From contig JAGYIQ010000010.1 in NCBI GenBank assembly GCA_018402565.1, positions 62,001 to 126,000 of the forward strand: a stretch of 64,000 nucleotides of DNA, read 5' to 3'. The translations under genes and the position numbers were made by a program. The stretch comes from Pirellulaceae bacterium (GTDB taxonomy: Bacteria > Planctomycetota > Planctomycetia > Pirellulales > Pirellulaceae). This document shows positions 36,301 through 46,006 of the stretch, one piece after another (the first letter of the stretch is position 1; the number at the start of each line of letters is the position of its first letter). Below the pieces are notes generated by a model. It did no database searches. It was not told the origin of the DNA and was given only the letters and a program-made list of their open reading frames with translations.

Positions 36301-37221
36301 GCTCACAATCGCACTCGTCCTTACAATCGCACTCGTCCTTACAATCGTGCTCGTCCTTACAATCGTGCTCGTGCTTACAATCGTGCTCGTGCTCGTGCTC
36401 GTAATCGTAATCGAAACCAGCACGAGTGCAGCGAGAAGAACCGTTAGCCATTAGCTGTTAGCTGTTAGCCATTGGCTCTTAGCTCTTAGCTCTTAGCTCT
36501 TGGCCATTAGCGTTTGTGCTTTTAAATGTAAAAAAGGGAAATGTATCTGGCAATATTCGGCTTCTCGTTTGTTGTTTTTCGCTCCTCAGTTTATCTGCAT
36601 ATGGCCAATTGAGCCCGTTTTGCGTCTAGTCGGCCCCGCTTGTAGTCCCGCCTTTAGGCGGAATGCGGAGAGGAAAGACGCGGCCGACAGACACCCTCCC
36701 CCGGTCCATCGCCTGGCAAAATACTTCCGTTTGGCGGCTCGGCGGTTTTCTCTGCGTCCTTCCCCCCTCTGCAGTTTATGGTTTTCTACTCGGCCATGCA
36801 GATAAGCGGTCCGTTGCCGTAATGTTATCACTATCCAGGCACATCCCGAACTATCTGCTGTTTGGGGTCTTTCATCTTTTTGCCCAAAAGTTTTCTGCCT
36901 AAATTAGTTGCCGCGACTTGTGTCGGCCCTCCGGGCCTGGGGGCAGTAGGGTCCAGGCGGGCGGATGTCGACAAAGTTGAAATCCACCTGAGACTCCGGT
37001 GTCTCCTGCCAAGAGCCTCGAGCCAAGAGTAAAAACCGAAAACCGAAAGCTAAAAGCTAAGAACCTTTCTCGCTGCACTCGTGCTGTGTTCGATTACGAT
37101 TACGAGCACGAGCACGAGCACGATTCAGATTGCACGAGCACGAGCACGATTCAGATTGCAAGGCTTGCTATGCTACGCGCTTAGCCCTACGCGCTACGCG
37201 CTACGCGCTCTGCCCTACGCC
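36301..37221. repeat. Hexamer run, repeat unit 4 with extension, and heptamer run
   Basis: Hexamers alternating CTCGTCCTTACAATCG-type blocks run from 36296 to 36410. Unit 4 (36395 to about 36790) and its extension (to about 36945) repeat the 35600-36150 segment. Hexamers return at 37088-37160. From 37185 the DNA is a heptamer run of CGCTACG and CCCTACG, which ends in the stop codon of the next gene. Confidence 0.85.
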
Positions 37222-38685
37222 CTACGCAAACCAATCGGTCATGGCATGACCTTTGACCAACTCGCGTGGCTGATTCAAGTGATTCATCACCATCATGTCC
37301 GGCTCGATCCCAAAGGCATGGTAGATCGTCGCCAACAGATCGCCGGGGTGGACCGGATCTTCGGCCGGGGCCGAGGCCGTCTTGTCGGACTTGCCGTAGA
37401 CCAGTCCTCGCTTGGTGCCCGCACCCGCAACCAAGCCAGTGTAGCAGTAGGGCCAATGGTCGCGGCCGCCAGCATCGTTGCTATTTCCCGACGTGCTCAC
37501 ACCCCGCTGGGGCGCTCGGCCGAATTCTCCCACGGCCACCACCAACGTCTCCTCCAACAAGCCACGCCGGTCCATGTCCTCCAACAATCCCGCCAAACCC
37601 GTGTCAAACATCGGAGCCGATTGGTTCTTCATCCGCTTCTCCAAGTCCGAATGCTGGTCCCAGCTGTGGTTGTCCGAATTGGCGATCTTCGGCCAAATCA
37701 CTTCCACCACTCGCGTGCCCGCTTCCACCATCCGCCGCGCCAACAACAGGCTCTGGCCAAACGTGTTGCGGCCGTACAGCTCCTTGACCTCATCCGTTTC
37801 CACCGACAGGTCGAAGGCCTGCCGAGCTCGACCGGAGGTGACCAAGCTGATCGCCTGTTGGTACTGGTCGTCCAACTTGTAGGACTCGACCGCTCGATCA
37901 ATCGCCGGCATCTGGGAATTGACCAAGTCCCGCAATCGAGCGCGACGCTCCAAGCGGAGGGAAAAGACGTCGGCCGGCAACTGCAAGTCGTCGATCTTGA
38001 TCCGCGACATCTTCTCCATGTCCATGTCGTCCCCCTCCGGGTACAACGTGTACGGATCGAAGGCCTTGCCCAAAAACCCAGCGGTGCCGCCCTTGCCGAC
38101 CACGTTGCTCTCCTGCAACGGGCGTGGCAACATCACAAACGGCAGCATCGGCGTGTCGACCGGCTTGAGCTTGATGATGTTCGAACCAAAATTGGGGAAG
38201 TCCTTGGGCGACGGCGGCTCCAACTGTCCCGATGGACTCACCTTGTCCGTCGTGTAACCCGTCATCATCTGATAAATCGCCGCCGTATGATTGAACAACC
38301 CGTTCGGCGTGTAACTCAAGGAGCGAATCAAAGTGTAGCGGTCGTTCAACTGGGCCAAGCGAGGCAGATTCTCCGTGTACTTGATGCCAGGAATCTTGGT
38401 GGAAATGGGCGCGAAGACGCTTTTTACGTTATCCGGCACGTTTTCCTTGGGATCCCACAGGTCGATGTGACTGGGGCCGCCTTGCAAGTACACCATGATC
38501 ATGCTTTTGGCTCGACCCCAGCCCGGTCGATCCAGTCGCGGGACCGATCCAGCCGCATCGCGAGCCAACAGCATTGGCAGCGAAATGCCCATCATACTGG
38601 ACATGCCGATCCGCATCACATCCCGCCGACTGACTCGTCCTTGGTCACACGTGTCCCGACCTGGGGCACCAATGATTCGCAACAT
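37222..38685 (-). CDS. DUF1501 domain protein
   Basis: A 487-residue DUF1501 protein, second in this window. The N-terminus has VSRRDVMRIGMSSMMGISLPMLL, a Tat-like signal. Family landmarks are IMVYLQGGPSHIDLWDPK near residue 65, NSDNHSWDQHSDLEKRM near 335, and VAVGEFGRAPQ with GRDHWPYCYTGLVAGAG near 390-425. GGAG lies eight bases before ATG 38685; an ATG at 38691 is too close to it. The TAG stop is part of the heptamer run (CCCTACG, complement). It follows the giant PSD1 gene by 29 bases, its usual genetic partner. Confidence 0.9.
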   Translation of the reverse strand: MLRIIGAPGRDTCDQGRVSRRDVMRIGMSSMMGISLPMLLARDAAGSVPRLDRPGWGRAKSMIMVYLQGGPSHIDLWDPKENVPDNVKSVFAPISTKIPGIKYTENLPRLAQLNDRYTLIRSLSYTPNGLFNHTAAIYQMMTGYTTDKVSPSGQLEPPSPKDFPNFGSNIIKLKPVDTPMLPFVMLPRPLQESNVVGKGGTAGFLGKAFDPYTLYPEGDDMDMEKMSRIKIDDLQLPADVFSLRLERRARLRDLVNSQMPAIDRAVESYKLDDQYQQAISLVTSGRARQAFDLSVETDEVKELYGRNTFGQSLLLARRMVEAGTRVVEVIWPKIANSDNHSWDQHSDLEKRMKNQSAPMFDTGLAGLLEDMDRRGLLEETLVVAVGEFGRAPQRGVSTSGNSNDAGGRDHWPYCYTGLVAGAGTKRGLVYGKSDKTASAPAEDPVHPGDLLATIYHAFGIEPDMMVMNHLNQPRELVKGHAMTDWFA

Positions 38686-38714
38686 GGGCATTCTCCTTTG
38701 GAGCTGGGGATCGA

Positions 38715-41700
38715 TCAATGATTGAACATAAAGGCGGGGCTATTGAGCAGGGCCCACGTCAGGTCCTGCGCCAAGGTCAGTCGCAACTGCTGCAGCTGCG
38801 TTTGACTGGATTGACGATCCGCCAGCAACGCCTGCAGTAGGCGATCCTCGGGCACGGGCCGCTGCGCCAGGGCCAACGCCGCACGACACTGTTGGATTTC
38901 CTCGGCGATCGTCAACGGTCGCTGGGCCGCCGCCAATCGCTCGCTCAACGCCTGCCGCCGCGAGTCACTGGCGCGGAACGATGCGCGGATCGGTTCCGCC
39001 ACTCGCTCCAATAGCGGTGTGTCGCCCTCCAGCGGCACGTTGGCCAATTCCACCAATAACGGCTCGGCCAATCCCAACGACAGATGGGAGGCGGCCCCGT
39101 CTGTCCGGGTGGCAAACGAGACGCGGAAACGCCCCAGGACATGCAGGCCGTCGTTGTAGTTTTGTACCAGCCGCATCCGCCAGCGAGAGCCTTGAGGCAG
39201 TTCGACCGGTTCAGCCAACGTCGCCACGACCCAATGCGTCTGCTTCGTGGCGGGGTGGACGGCCCAACCGTCACCGTTGTTGTCGGTAACACCGTTGAAC
39301 AATTTATCGGTACTGAAGCCGCCTTGATGGAAGTCCGCGTGGCTGTGGCGGATCGCGACCTTCTGCCAGGTCTCCGGCTCCGCCAGCGACGCGTACTCGA
39401 TGATCCATTCCGAGACGACAAAGTTGCCGTTGGGCGCCAAGCCGGGCCCACCGCTGCTCAGCTCGGGATCCGCCAGTGCCTCCAGGCGGAAACCAGTCAC
39501 TCGCGGTGCCTGTGTTTCGAACACCAAGGTCGTCTCGACCGGCCCGCCACCCAAGGTGGCCCGCAGGCTGCGGTCCGGCAATAAGGTCAATTGGCTGTCG
39601 TTCGATTGGCTGCGCTCCAGAGGCACGGGGGTGTACCATCCGCTGTCGCTCAATTGTTCTTGTCGCCAACGCAGAAAGGCATCCGACTCGTTGGCCGAAT
39701 AGGCATCCAATTCCGCCTGAGCAGCCGCCATCTGACTCTCGCGATCCTGTTCCTTCTGCAGCAGTTCGGGATCGTGTGCGGCGATGGCAGCCTGCAGAGC
39801 CAGCGTTGCCTGCTCGATCGAGGCCGCTCGCTCCGACTCCAACCGACTCCCCTCGGCCTCCCACCACGTTTGTCGGTCGGCGACCGCCTCCGCCAAGTGA
39901 CGATCCGCGGCCTGGATCTCCGCGACATGCGCCAGCACGCCTTCGATCTCGGCGGTCGTCGCTGGTCGATTGAGGACCTGTTGATAGATGGCGTCGATCA
40001 GCTCCGGTTCGCTCAAGTTCGGATCGGCCGCCAAACGCGTGATGGTGTTGTTGGGATCGGCAATCAAGCGAGCGACGTCCGGTCCGCTGACCATGGCCAA
40101 TACCGCCCCCAGTTGCAACTCGTCCGATCGTTCGCATTCGCAGGCGCTCTCGCGGACCGGACGACCCAAAGTCGCCAAGAAACCGCTGGGCAGGTTCACC
40201 GCGACGTCCCGCAATTGAGCTGCTCGCGTTCCCGCCGGCACTCCCGGGATCCGCAGCTCCGCGCCCACGCTCTGATGCATCGCGTCGAACAGGACTTCGG
40301 CCGGCAGACGCTTGGCTTTGGCCCGAGAATAATTCAACGTGTCGTCCGCGTTGTACGGGTTGGTATCCACCGCCAATTGGTAGGTCCGCGACTTGCAGAT
40401 CATGGCCAATAGCTCACGCGTGTTAAAGCCCGACTCGAGGAACGATTGCTCCAAGAACGACAACAACTCCGGATTGCTCGGCGGGTTACTGGCCCGCAAA
40501 TCATCCAGCGGCTCGATCAGGCCCCGTCCCAGCAGATATCCCCACACGCGATTGACGTAACTCGTCGCGAAATACGGATTATCACGCGATACCAACCAAT
40601 CGGCAAATTGCTCACGCCGCGATTGCTCCACGTTACCGCCCTCGCTGCCGCCCGCGTTACCGCCCGTCTCTGGAACCTCGAGTGACACGGCTGCGGTGGT
40701 CGGCGACGCCTCACCGGCGGTTGCAGCGTCTGTCGCGGTGGGGTTGGTCGCAGTGGGGTTGGTCGCGGTGGCGTTTAAGGCAAAGGGGAACTTGGGAGCC
40801 ACAACGCCGCGGGTCCGTTCATGGATCATCTCCCCGTCTGGCTTATCGAAGACCGTCTCGAACAGCGGCTTGGCGCCTTCCACGGCCGATCCACCGATCC
40901 GCTTGCCCTCGCTCTGCGGGTCTTCGCTCAAGCCCGTCTGTGCGAAGAAGGCCGCCGTTTCGAAGTACTGGTCCTGCGTCCAACGTTCGAAGGGATGGTC
41001 GTGGCACTTGTTGCAATTGAACCGTGTGGCCAAGAACAAGTGTGTGGTGTTCTCCATCATCAGGTCGGGGTCGCGGAGGATCTTGAAGTAAGCCGCTGCC
41101 GGTTGATCGCGGTTCGAGCCGCTGGCCGTGACAATCGACCGCACGAACTGATCGTAGGGAACGTTGTCGGCCACTTGTTGCCGAATCCACGCGTGAAAGG
41201 CGGTCACACCTTCGTTGCCCAAGAACTTGCTGTTGACTTGCAGCAAATCCGCCCATTTATTCGTCCAGTAGTCGACAAAGGCGGGCTCCAGTAACAATCG
41301 GTCGATCCACTCGTCGCGTTTCACTTGGGTCGGACGCGGGTCCGACACAAACGCTTGGACCTGTTCCACCGTCGGCGGCAGGCCCGTCAGGTCCAAAGTG
41401 ACACGTCGAATAAACTCGTAGTCCGAGCACAACTCTGCCGGCTGGATCTTCATCCGCCGCCACTTTTCAGCGACCAGTTCGTCGATCCGATTGAACGTCG
41501 GCGGTGCTTGCCACACGAATCCGGATCGGTCGCCCATCACGGTCAGGGTGGTGGCGACGTAACAGCCATCGTACCGAGCCATCACGGGGGTCTCGCCGCG
41601 ACGCAAGGCAGTGACGCGGCTCGTCGGGGTGACCTGAGCAATCTCCAGATCCCCGATCTCGACGAAGGCCTCCCGCGTCACGTCCCGCTGGCTGCCATCC

Positions 41701-44117
41701 GACAGCGACGCGACCACTCGCATCTGTTGTTGCCCACCCGCAGCCAACAGCACAGGTAAGCTGGGCTGCAATTCAATACTCACGGTGCGGACCGGTTCTG
41801 CCTCCAGGCCCGCGCCGGTGGCGATCCACTGGTGCAGCAGGCTATAAGCCCTGGAGTCCGCTTGGATCAAGGCACCTCCTTGGTGCGGCACCGCTCCCAA
41901 GGCCTTCTGCAACATCAGACTCTGGTCCGGCTGCGCCACATTGACTCGCCGCATCCACAGTTCGTCGGTCAAGCTGCGCAGGTCGAACAAGGGGTCGTAG
42001 CCGCGCAGCGACAGTTTAAACCCGTTCTTGCCGTCGGCAGCGCCGTGGCAACTGCCCGCGTTGCAGCCCAACCGAGTCAACATCGGCTGGACGTCTCGCA
42101 CAAATTCGATCTCCGGCTCGGTAGCCGCGACAACCAAGGGCACTTCCAACCGTTGGTCACCCACTGCGATCCGCAACGCCGGTGCCGCCGTTGAAACGTT
42201 CACCGATGTAGCCCCGTCCTGCTCCAAACCCGACGCGACATGCACCAATCCGGCCGAGTCAACCGACACACCATCGGCTGCAAAGGTTGAGCTTCGCGTG
42301 ACATCGACCCAGGTCCCGTCCGGCAATTGGCCCATAACAACTACCTGCGCGTAATCGGCCGCAGAGGTGAGTTCGATCCGAGGAGGATGGACTCGCAGCG
42401 CGCGGATTGTTGCGGTCTCGATGTCTGTCGTGGCAGGCGACTCATTTGCGCCTGCTGCCGTTGCCGCTGGCGTGGTGGACGGTTGCACGCCTGACCACTG
42501 CCAGTGCGACTCGGTGGAGAGTGCATCGCTGGGCGGCAACAGCCCGATCGGCGAACCTTCCCAGAGAACTTGGCCGGAGGCGACTTCGACTTGCCGCAGA
42601 CGGCCATCGGCATCCCCCAACCACAGATGCTGCGAGTCGGCGGAATAGGCCAAGGCATAGAGGCCCACTGGCAGGCTGAGTTCCGTCACCAACTTCACAT
42701 CACGCGTGACATAAGCCTCCAACATCTGCTCCTCTTCAGCCGTCCGCGTGCCGACAACTTTGGTTAAGAGAGGAGCAATCTCGGGCGGCAACGCCGTATC
42801 AAAGTCGTAGGCGTAGACCCGCAGTTGCCCGCGACCATCCAGACTGGTCACAACCCCGAAATGCTGGCCGTTGGGCGAAATCGCGACCGCTTGGATGCCG
42901 CCTTCCAGTGGCGGGAAGCGGCGGATCAAGTTGGCATCGTCGCCAATCACCCGCGTCGTGAGGCGATGGATCCGGTACAGCTTGGGCACGCCGTCCGCGC
43001 CACCGATCAAGATCTCGTCCCGCTGGGGATGCCGAGCGACCGCGGCGATCCCGCCCTTGAGCACGCCCGGTGTGATCGAGGTGATGTTATCTATGAATCG
43101 CTCAGTGGCCACCTCTGTCAACTTGCAGGCGCGATCGCGACCGACGCTGATCAAGTGCGAGCCGTCGACAGAAAAGACCGTGTCATGAACCCAGTCCTCT
43201 GCGGCGTTCTGGAACAGAATCTGTTCGCCCGAATTCGCCTCGAAGCCGCGGACACTCTTGTCCGTGCAGCCGATCGCCAAGCGACTGCCATCCGGCGACC
43301 AACTCAAGCCCCGCACCACATCGCCCGTCACGCTCCGCGACCATAACAACTCGCCGCTCTGACAGTCCCAGACTTGCAGCTCGCCGAATTCGCCCGGCCG
43401 CCCACCGGCCACCGCCAAGCGAGTGCCATCCGGTGAGAAACGCAGCGATTCGATCCGCGGTGACAGACCAATCAAGCGATGGAGGACGCTGCGATCGGCC
43501 GCGTCCAGTAACCAGACCTCGTGGACACCCGCCACCGCCAGCCGACCGTGCTGAGTCGATAAGTCCAAGGCGGTGACCGGTGGCAGCCGCCTGTACTCCG
43601 GTGGCGACTCGGTGGTCGGCACCCGATAGGGCGAAACCCAATCATTCGCGGCCCCCTCGGCGATCCACTGCCGCAGCAACGTCTGCTCGGCGTCCGTCAG
43701 CGGCACGCCCGTGGGTGGCATGGCCGGGGCGCCATTCTTCGTCGACACCACCTCCAACAATGGGCTCTGATCCGGATGGCCAGCCACCACGGCCGGCTGT
43801 CCGCTGTCAGCCGCGGCAAAGAGGGCCTCGGGGCGGGTCAGATCCAGTCCACCCTGCTGCTGATTGGGTTGATGGCAGCCAAAGCACTTGGCCTGCAAGA
43901 ACGGGCGAATCTGCGCCGCGTAACTGACCGTCTCCGGGGACGCCGCTTCATCGTCAGTCCCAGAAGGCGACGCAGCCAAGATCAGACCGCTGCCAACACT
44001 CCATGCGACCAGGCACAACAAGGGCCACGATCGACTGTGAACCACGGAACCGCCAGAGGCAGCAAACCAGCGAACGGTGCGCGGCAACAGACGCCGCAAG
44101 GAGGGCAAATCACGCAT
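38715..44117 (-). CDS. Giant PSD1 protein with WD40 repeats (cytochrome c-like, DUF1549, DUF1553)
   Basis: An 1800-residue exported protein. A hydrophobic signal segment is at about 32-50. A cytochrome c-like domain has haem motif CFGCH at 78-82. WD40-type repeats with SPDGTRLAVAGG and similar follow from about 165 to 560. An Ig-like (BIG2-type) segment with VWVDVTRSS-like wording is at about 595-670, then CNAGSCHG near 686 and a further Ig-like domain. DUF1549 comes next with CNKCHDHPFERW near 1036, and DUF1553 from about 1160 to 1430. A glutamate-rich coiled stretch and an adhesin-like C-terminal part close it. The start 44117 avoids translating the 24-bp repeat upstream. Function is unknown. 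Confidence 0.88.
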   Translation of the reverse strand: MRDLPSLRRLLPRTVRWFAASGGSVVHSRSWPLLCLVAWSVGSGLILAASPSGTDDEAASPETVSYAAQIRPFLQAKCFGCHQPNQQQGGLDLTRPEALFAAADSGQPAVVAGHPDQSPLLEVVSTKNGAPAMPPTGVPLTDAEQTLLRQWIAEGAANDWVSPYRVPTTESPPEYRRLPPVTALDLSTQHGRLAVAGVHEVWLLDAADRSVLHRLIGLSPRIESLRFSPDGTRLAVAGGRPGEFGELQVWDCQSGELLWSRSVTGDVVRGLSWSPDGSRLAIGCTDKSVRGFEANSGEQILFQNAAEDWVHDTVFSVDGSHLISVGRDRACKLTEVATERFIDNITSITPGVLKGGIAAVARHPQRDEILIGGADGVPKLYRIHRLTTRVIGDDANLIRRFPPLEGGIQAVAISPNGQHFGVVTSLDGRGQLRVYAYDFDTALPPEIAPLLTKVVGTRTAEEEQMLEAYVTRDVKLVTELSLPVGLYALAYSADSQHLWLGDADGRLRQVEVASGQVLWEGSPIGLLPPSDALSTESHWQWSGVQPSTTPAATAAGANESPATTDIETATIRALRVHPPRIELTSAADYAQVVVMGQLPDGTWVDVTRSSTFAADGVSVDSAGLVHVASGLEQDGATSVNVSTAAPALRIAVGDQRLEVPLVVAATEPEIEFVRDVQPMLTRLGCNAGSCHGAADGKNGFKLSLRGYDPLFDLRSLTDELWMRRVNVAQPDQSLMLQKALGAVPHQGGALIQADSRAYSLLHQWIATGAGLEAEPVRTVSIELQPSLPVLLAAGGQQQMRVVASLSDGSQRDVTREAFVEIGDLEIAQVTPTSRVTALRRGETPVMARYDGCYVATTLTVMGDRSGFVWQAPPTFNRIDELVAEKWRRMKIQPAELCSDYEFIRRVTLDLTGLPPTVEQVQAFVSDPRPTQVKRDEWIDRLLLEPAFVDYWTNKWADLLQVNSKFLGNEGVTAFHAWIRQQVADNVPYDQFVRSIVTASGSNRDQPAAAYFKILRDPDLMMENTTHLFLATRFNCNKCHDHPFERWTQDQYFETAAFFAQTGLSEDPQSEGKRIGGSAVEGAKPLFETVFDKPDGEMIHERTRGVVAPKFPFALNATATNPTATNPTATDAATAGEASPTTAAVSLEVPETGGNAGGSEGGNVEQSRREQFADWLVSRDNPYFATSYVNRVWGYLLGRGLIEPLDDLRASNPPSNPELLSFLEQSFLESGFNTRELLAMICKSRTYQLAVDTNPYNADDTLNYSRAKAKRLPAEVLFDAMHQSVGAELRIPGVPAGTRAAQLRDVAVNLPSGFLATLGRPVRESACECERSDELQLGAVLAMVSGPDVARLIADPNNTITRLAADPNLSEPELIDAIYQQVLNRPATTAEIEGVLAHVAEIQAADRHLAEAVADRQTWWEAEGSRLESERAASIEQATLALQAAIAAHDPELLQKEQDRESQMAAAQAELDAYSANESDAFLRWRQEQLSDSGWYTPVPLERSQSNDSQLTLLPDRSLRATLGGGPVETTLVFETQAPRVTGFRLEALADPELSSGGPGLAPNGNFVVSEWIIEYASLAEPETWQKVAIRHSHADFHQGGFSTDKLFNGVTDNNGDGWAVHPATKQTHWVVATLAEPVELPQGSRWRMRLVQNYNDGLHVLGRFRVSFATRTDGAASHLSLGLAEPLLVELANVPLEGDTPLLERVAEPIRASFRASDSRRQALSERLAAAQRPLTIAEEIQQCRAALALAQRPVPEDRLLQALLADRQSSQTQLQQLRLTLAQDLTWALLNSPAFMFNH

Positions 44118-44177
44118 GGCAGGCGATTCCTCGTGAATCCTGAGGTGGGCGTAACACTCGAGCGGAGGGGCAAAGGC

Positions 44178-44313
44178 CCGGGGCACCGGCCTGGGCACCG
44201 GCCTGGGGCAAGGCTTGAGCACGGGCCTGGGGCACGGCTTGAGCACGGGCCTAGGGCACGGCTTGAGCACGGGCCTAGGGCAAGGCTGGGGCACGGGCCT
44301 GAGCACAGGCCTA
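44178..44313. repeat. 24-bp tandem repeat upstream of the giant PSD1 gene
   Basis: About five degenerate copies of a unit containing GGGCACGGCTTGAGCACGGG. It lies 60-200 bases before the chosen start. If translated from an upstream ATG it would give an eight-residue repeat (PRPVLKPC), which is why an extended start is possible but less likely. The rest of 44118-44494 shows no gene. Confidence 0.85.
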
Positions 44314-44494
44314 GTTCAGCCGGGGCTTAGACCTGCGGATCCGGCCAACGGCTCAAACCACGGGCTCCGGTCTCACGGCGCACGACGGCATCCCTGCATC
44401 CATCCCCGCACCAATGGTGCTCATCATGCCCTAGTCAGCGAGGGATTGCAAGCGAATTTTCCGCAGAATTTTTCTCGAGCCGCCCGGCGGGTAC

Positions 44495-45793
44495 TCAGCG
44501 CAGCGCGGCGGCAGGTTCCGTGGCTTCCCACACGCTCCGTTCGCTGGCGATCATCTCCTCCAGTGGTTGTCGTCGGCGAATGATGCGCAGCTGGCCTTCG
44601 TCCAATAAGATTTCGGCAGCCAGCGGTTTGCTGTTGTAGTTGCTGGCCATCACCGAGCCGTACGCGCCGGTACAGCCGATTACCAACAGATCGCCAACCT
44701 CTGCTCCGGGCAGCGAACGCCGCGAGACAACACCGCCGTCCTCCTGCGTGAAAATGTCGCCCGACTCGCACAACGGACCGCCCACGACCACGTCTTGGTT
44801 GGGCCCCGCCGCTCGGCCAGGGGCTGGGCAGATGGCCATCGGGTGGTAGGCCCCGTAGAGGATCGGCCGCGCCAGATTATTGAAGCCGGCGTCGACCAAA
44901 TAAAACAGGTTGTCGCCCATCCGCTTGACCGCGCGGATCTCCGTCAGCAAGTACCCGCTCTCGGCCACCAAGTACCGACCGGGTTCCAATTCCAAATGAA
45001 CCGAGTGCCCGAAGGTCGCTTCCAAGCCCCCGCGGACCTCGTCCCACAATTGGTAGTAGGCCGCCAAGTCCATGCCACTCTGCCCGGCTCGGTAGACCGT
45101 CGGCAGGCCGCCACCCGCGCTGATGGTCTTGAGGGATGGGCCAACCATCCGAGCGCACTGGTCCATCGCCTGGCAAACCTGAGCCAAATGCTCGAGATCG
45201 GTCCCCGAGCCGATGTGCATGTGCAGCCCGACGACCGTCAAACCACACGCCGCCGCTCGTTCCAAGCACTCCGGCAGTTGCTCATGCCAGATGCCATGCT
45301 TCGACTGCGGTCCGCCCGTGTTGGTCTTCTGGCTGTGGCCATGACCAAATCCCGGGTTGATTCGCAACGTGATCTCGGCCCCCGGTTGAACCGCCGCCAA
45401 CTGCTCGATCATGTCCGGCGAGCCCAAGTTGCAGTGCAAGCGATGCTCCGCCACCATCTCCAACGCCTCGCGATCGAAGATATCACTCGTGTAGACGATT
45501 TCGGGTGGATCACTGGTTGGCGAGTAGCCCACCGCCAAGGCCCGCAGGATCTCGCCGGCACTGACCGCATCCACCACCACGCCCTGCTGCTTGAGCAAGC
45601 CCAGGATCGACAGGTTGGAACAGGCCTTCTGCGCGAAACGCACCGTTTCGAAGGCTTTTAAGTCCTGGCAGCGTTGACGAATCAGGGCGGCGTCGTACAG
45701 GTAGATAGGCGAGCCATACCCGGCCACCAACTGATTGAGCGAGAAGCCCGCGACTTCGGTCAAAACCTTGCCATCGTACTGCGTTGCGATCAT
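44495..45793 (-). CDS. lysA: Diaminopimelate decarboxylase
   Basis: PLP-dependent fold-type III enzyme that makes L-lysine from meso-diaminopimelate. The protein is 432 residues, near the usual length. The PLP lysine is K56 in VRFAQKACSN. HIGSG near residue 190, GGGLP near 220, ELEPGRYL near 275 and the C-terminal GPLCESGD, which supplies the active-site cysteine from the partner subunit, are all present. ATG 45793 is preceded by AAGGG at a normal distance; the longer frame from 45859 is rejected. It is alone on this strand, with no other lys gene nearby. Confidence 0.93.
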   Translation of the reverse strand: MIATQYDGKVLTEVAGFSLNQLVAGYGSPIYLYDAALIRQRCQDLKAFETVRFAQKACSNLSILGLLKQQGVVVDAVSAGEILRALAVGYSPTSDPPEIVYTSDIFDREALEMVAEHRLHCNLGSPDMIEQLAAVQPGAEITLRINPGFGHGHSQKTNTGGPQSKHGIWHEQLPECLERAAACGLTVVGLHMHIGSGTDLEHLAQVCQAMDQCARMVGPSLKTISAGGGLPTVYRAGQSGMDLAAYYQLWDEVRGGLEATFGHSVHLELEPGRYLVAESGYLLTEIRAVKRMGDNLFYLVDAGFNNLARPILYGAYHPMAICPAPGRAAGPNQDVVVGGPLCESGDIFTQEDGGVVSRRSLPGAEVGDLLVIGCTGAYGSVMASNYNSKPLAAEILLDEGQLRIIRRRQPLEEMIASERSVWEATEPAAALR

Positions 45794-46006
45794 CCGATAC
45801 CCTTCATTGCCGATCCCGAGCAACCCACAAGCCAAACGCCCCACTGGCCAAACAAGCATGGCTCCAGCGCGCGGTTGGCCGGGGAGTCAATCATCCCCAC
45901 CATGGAGCGGGGTTCACCCGCCGCTCCGCTCGAGCGTCGATTTTAACGAAGTTCGGAGTCCGCGCAGAGGCCACCCCGCGGAAGCTCTTTTGCCGCGGTC
46001 CAAGTC

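Noticed and set aside
33558..36805. Recurring 60-100-codon frames (CFRLAARRFSLRPSP-type) in the 400-bp units
   Set aside because: They translate the repeat in every copy, have no start context and no family resemblance; frame survival is explained by the repeat.
44118..44306. Extended N-terminus of the giant PSD1 protein
   Set aside because: It would translate the 24-bp repeat and delay the signal segment by 63 residues.
44495..45859. Ornithine or arginine decarboxylase for the lysA gene
   Set aside because: Length and motifs fit the diaminopimelate decarboxylase branch better, with GPLCESGD near the end.
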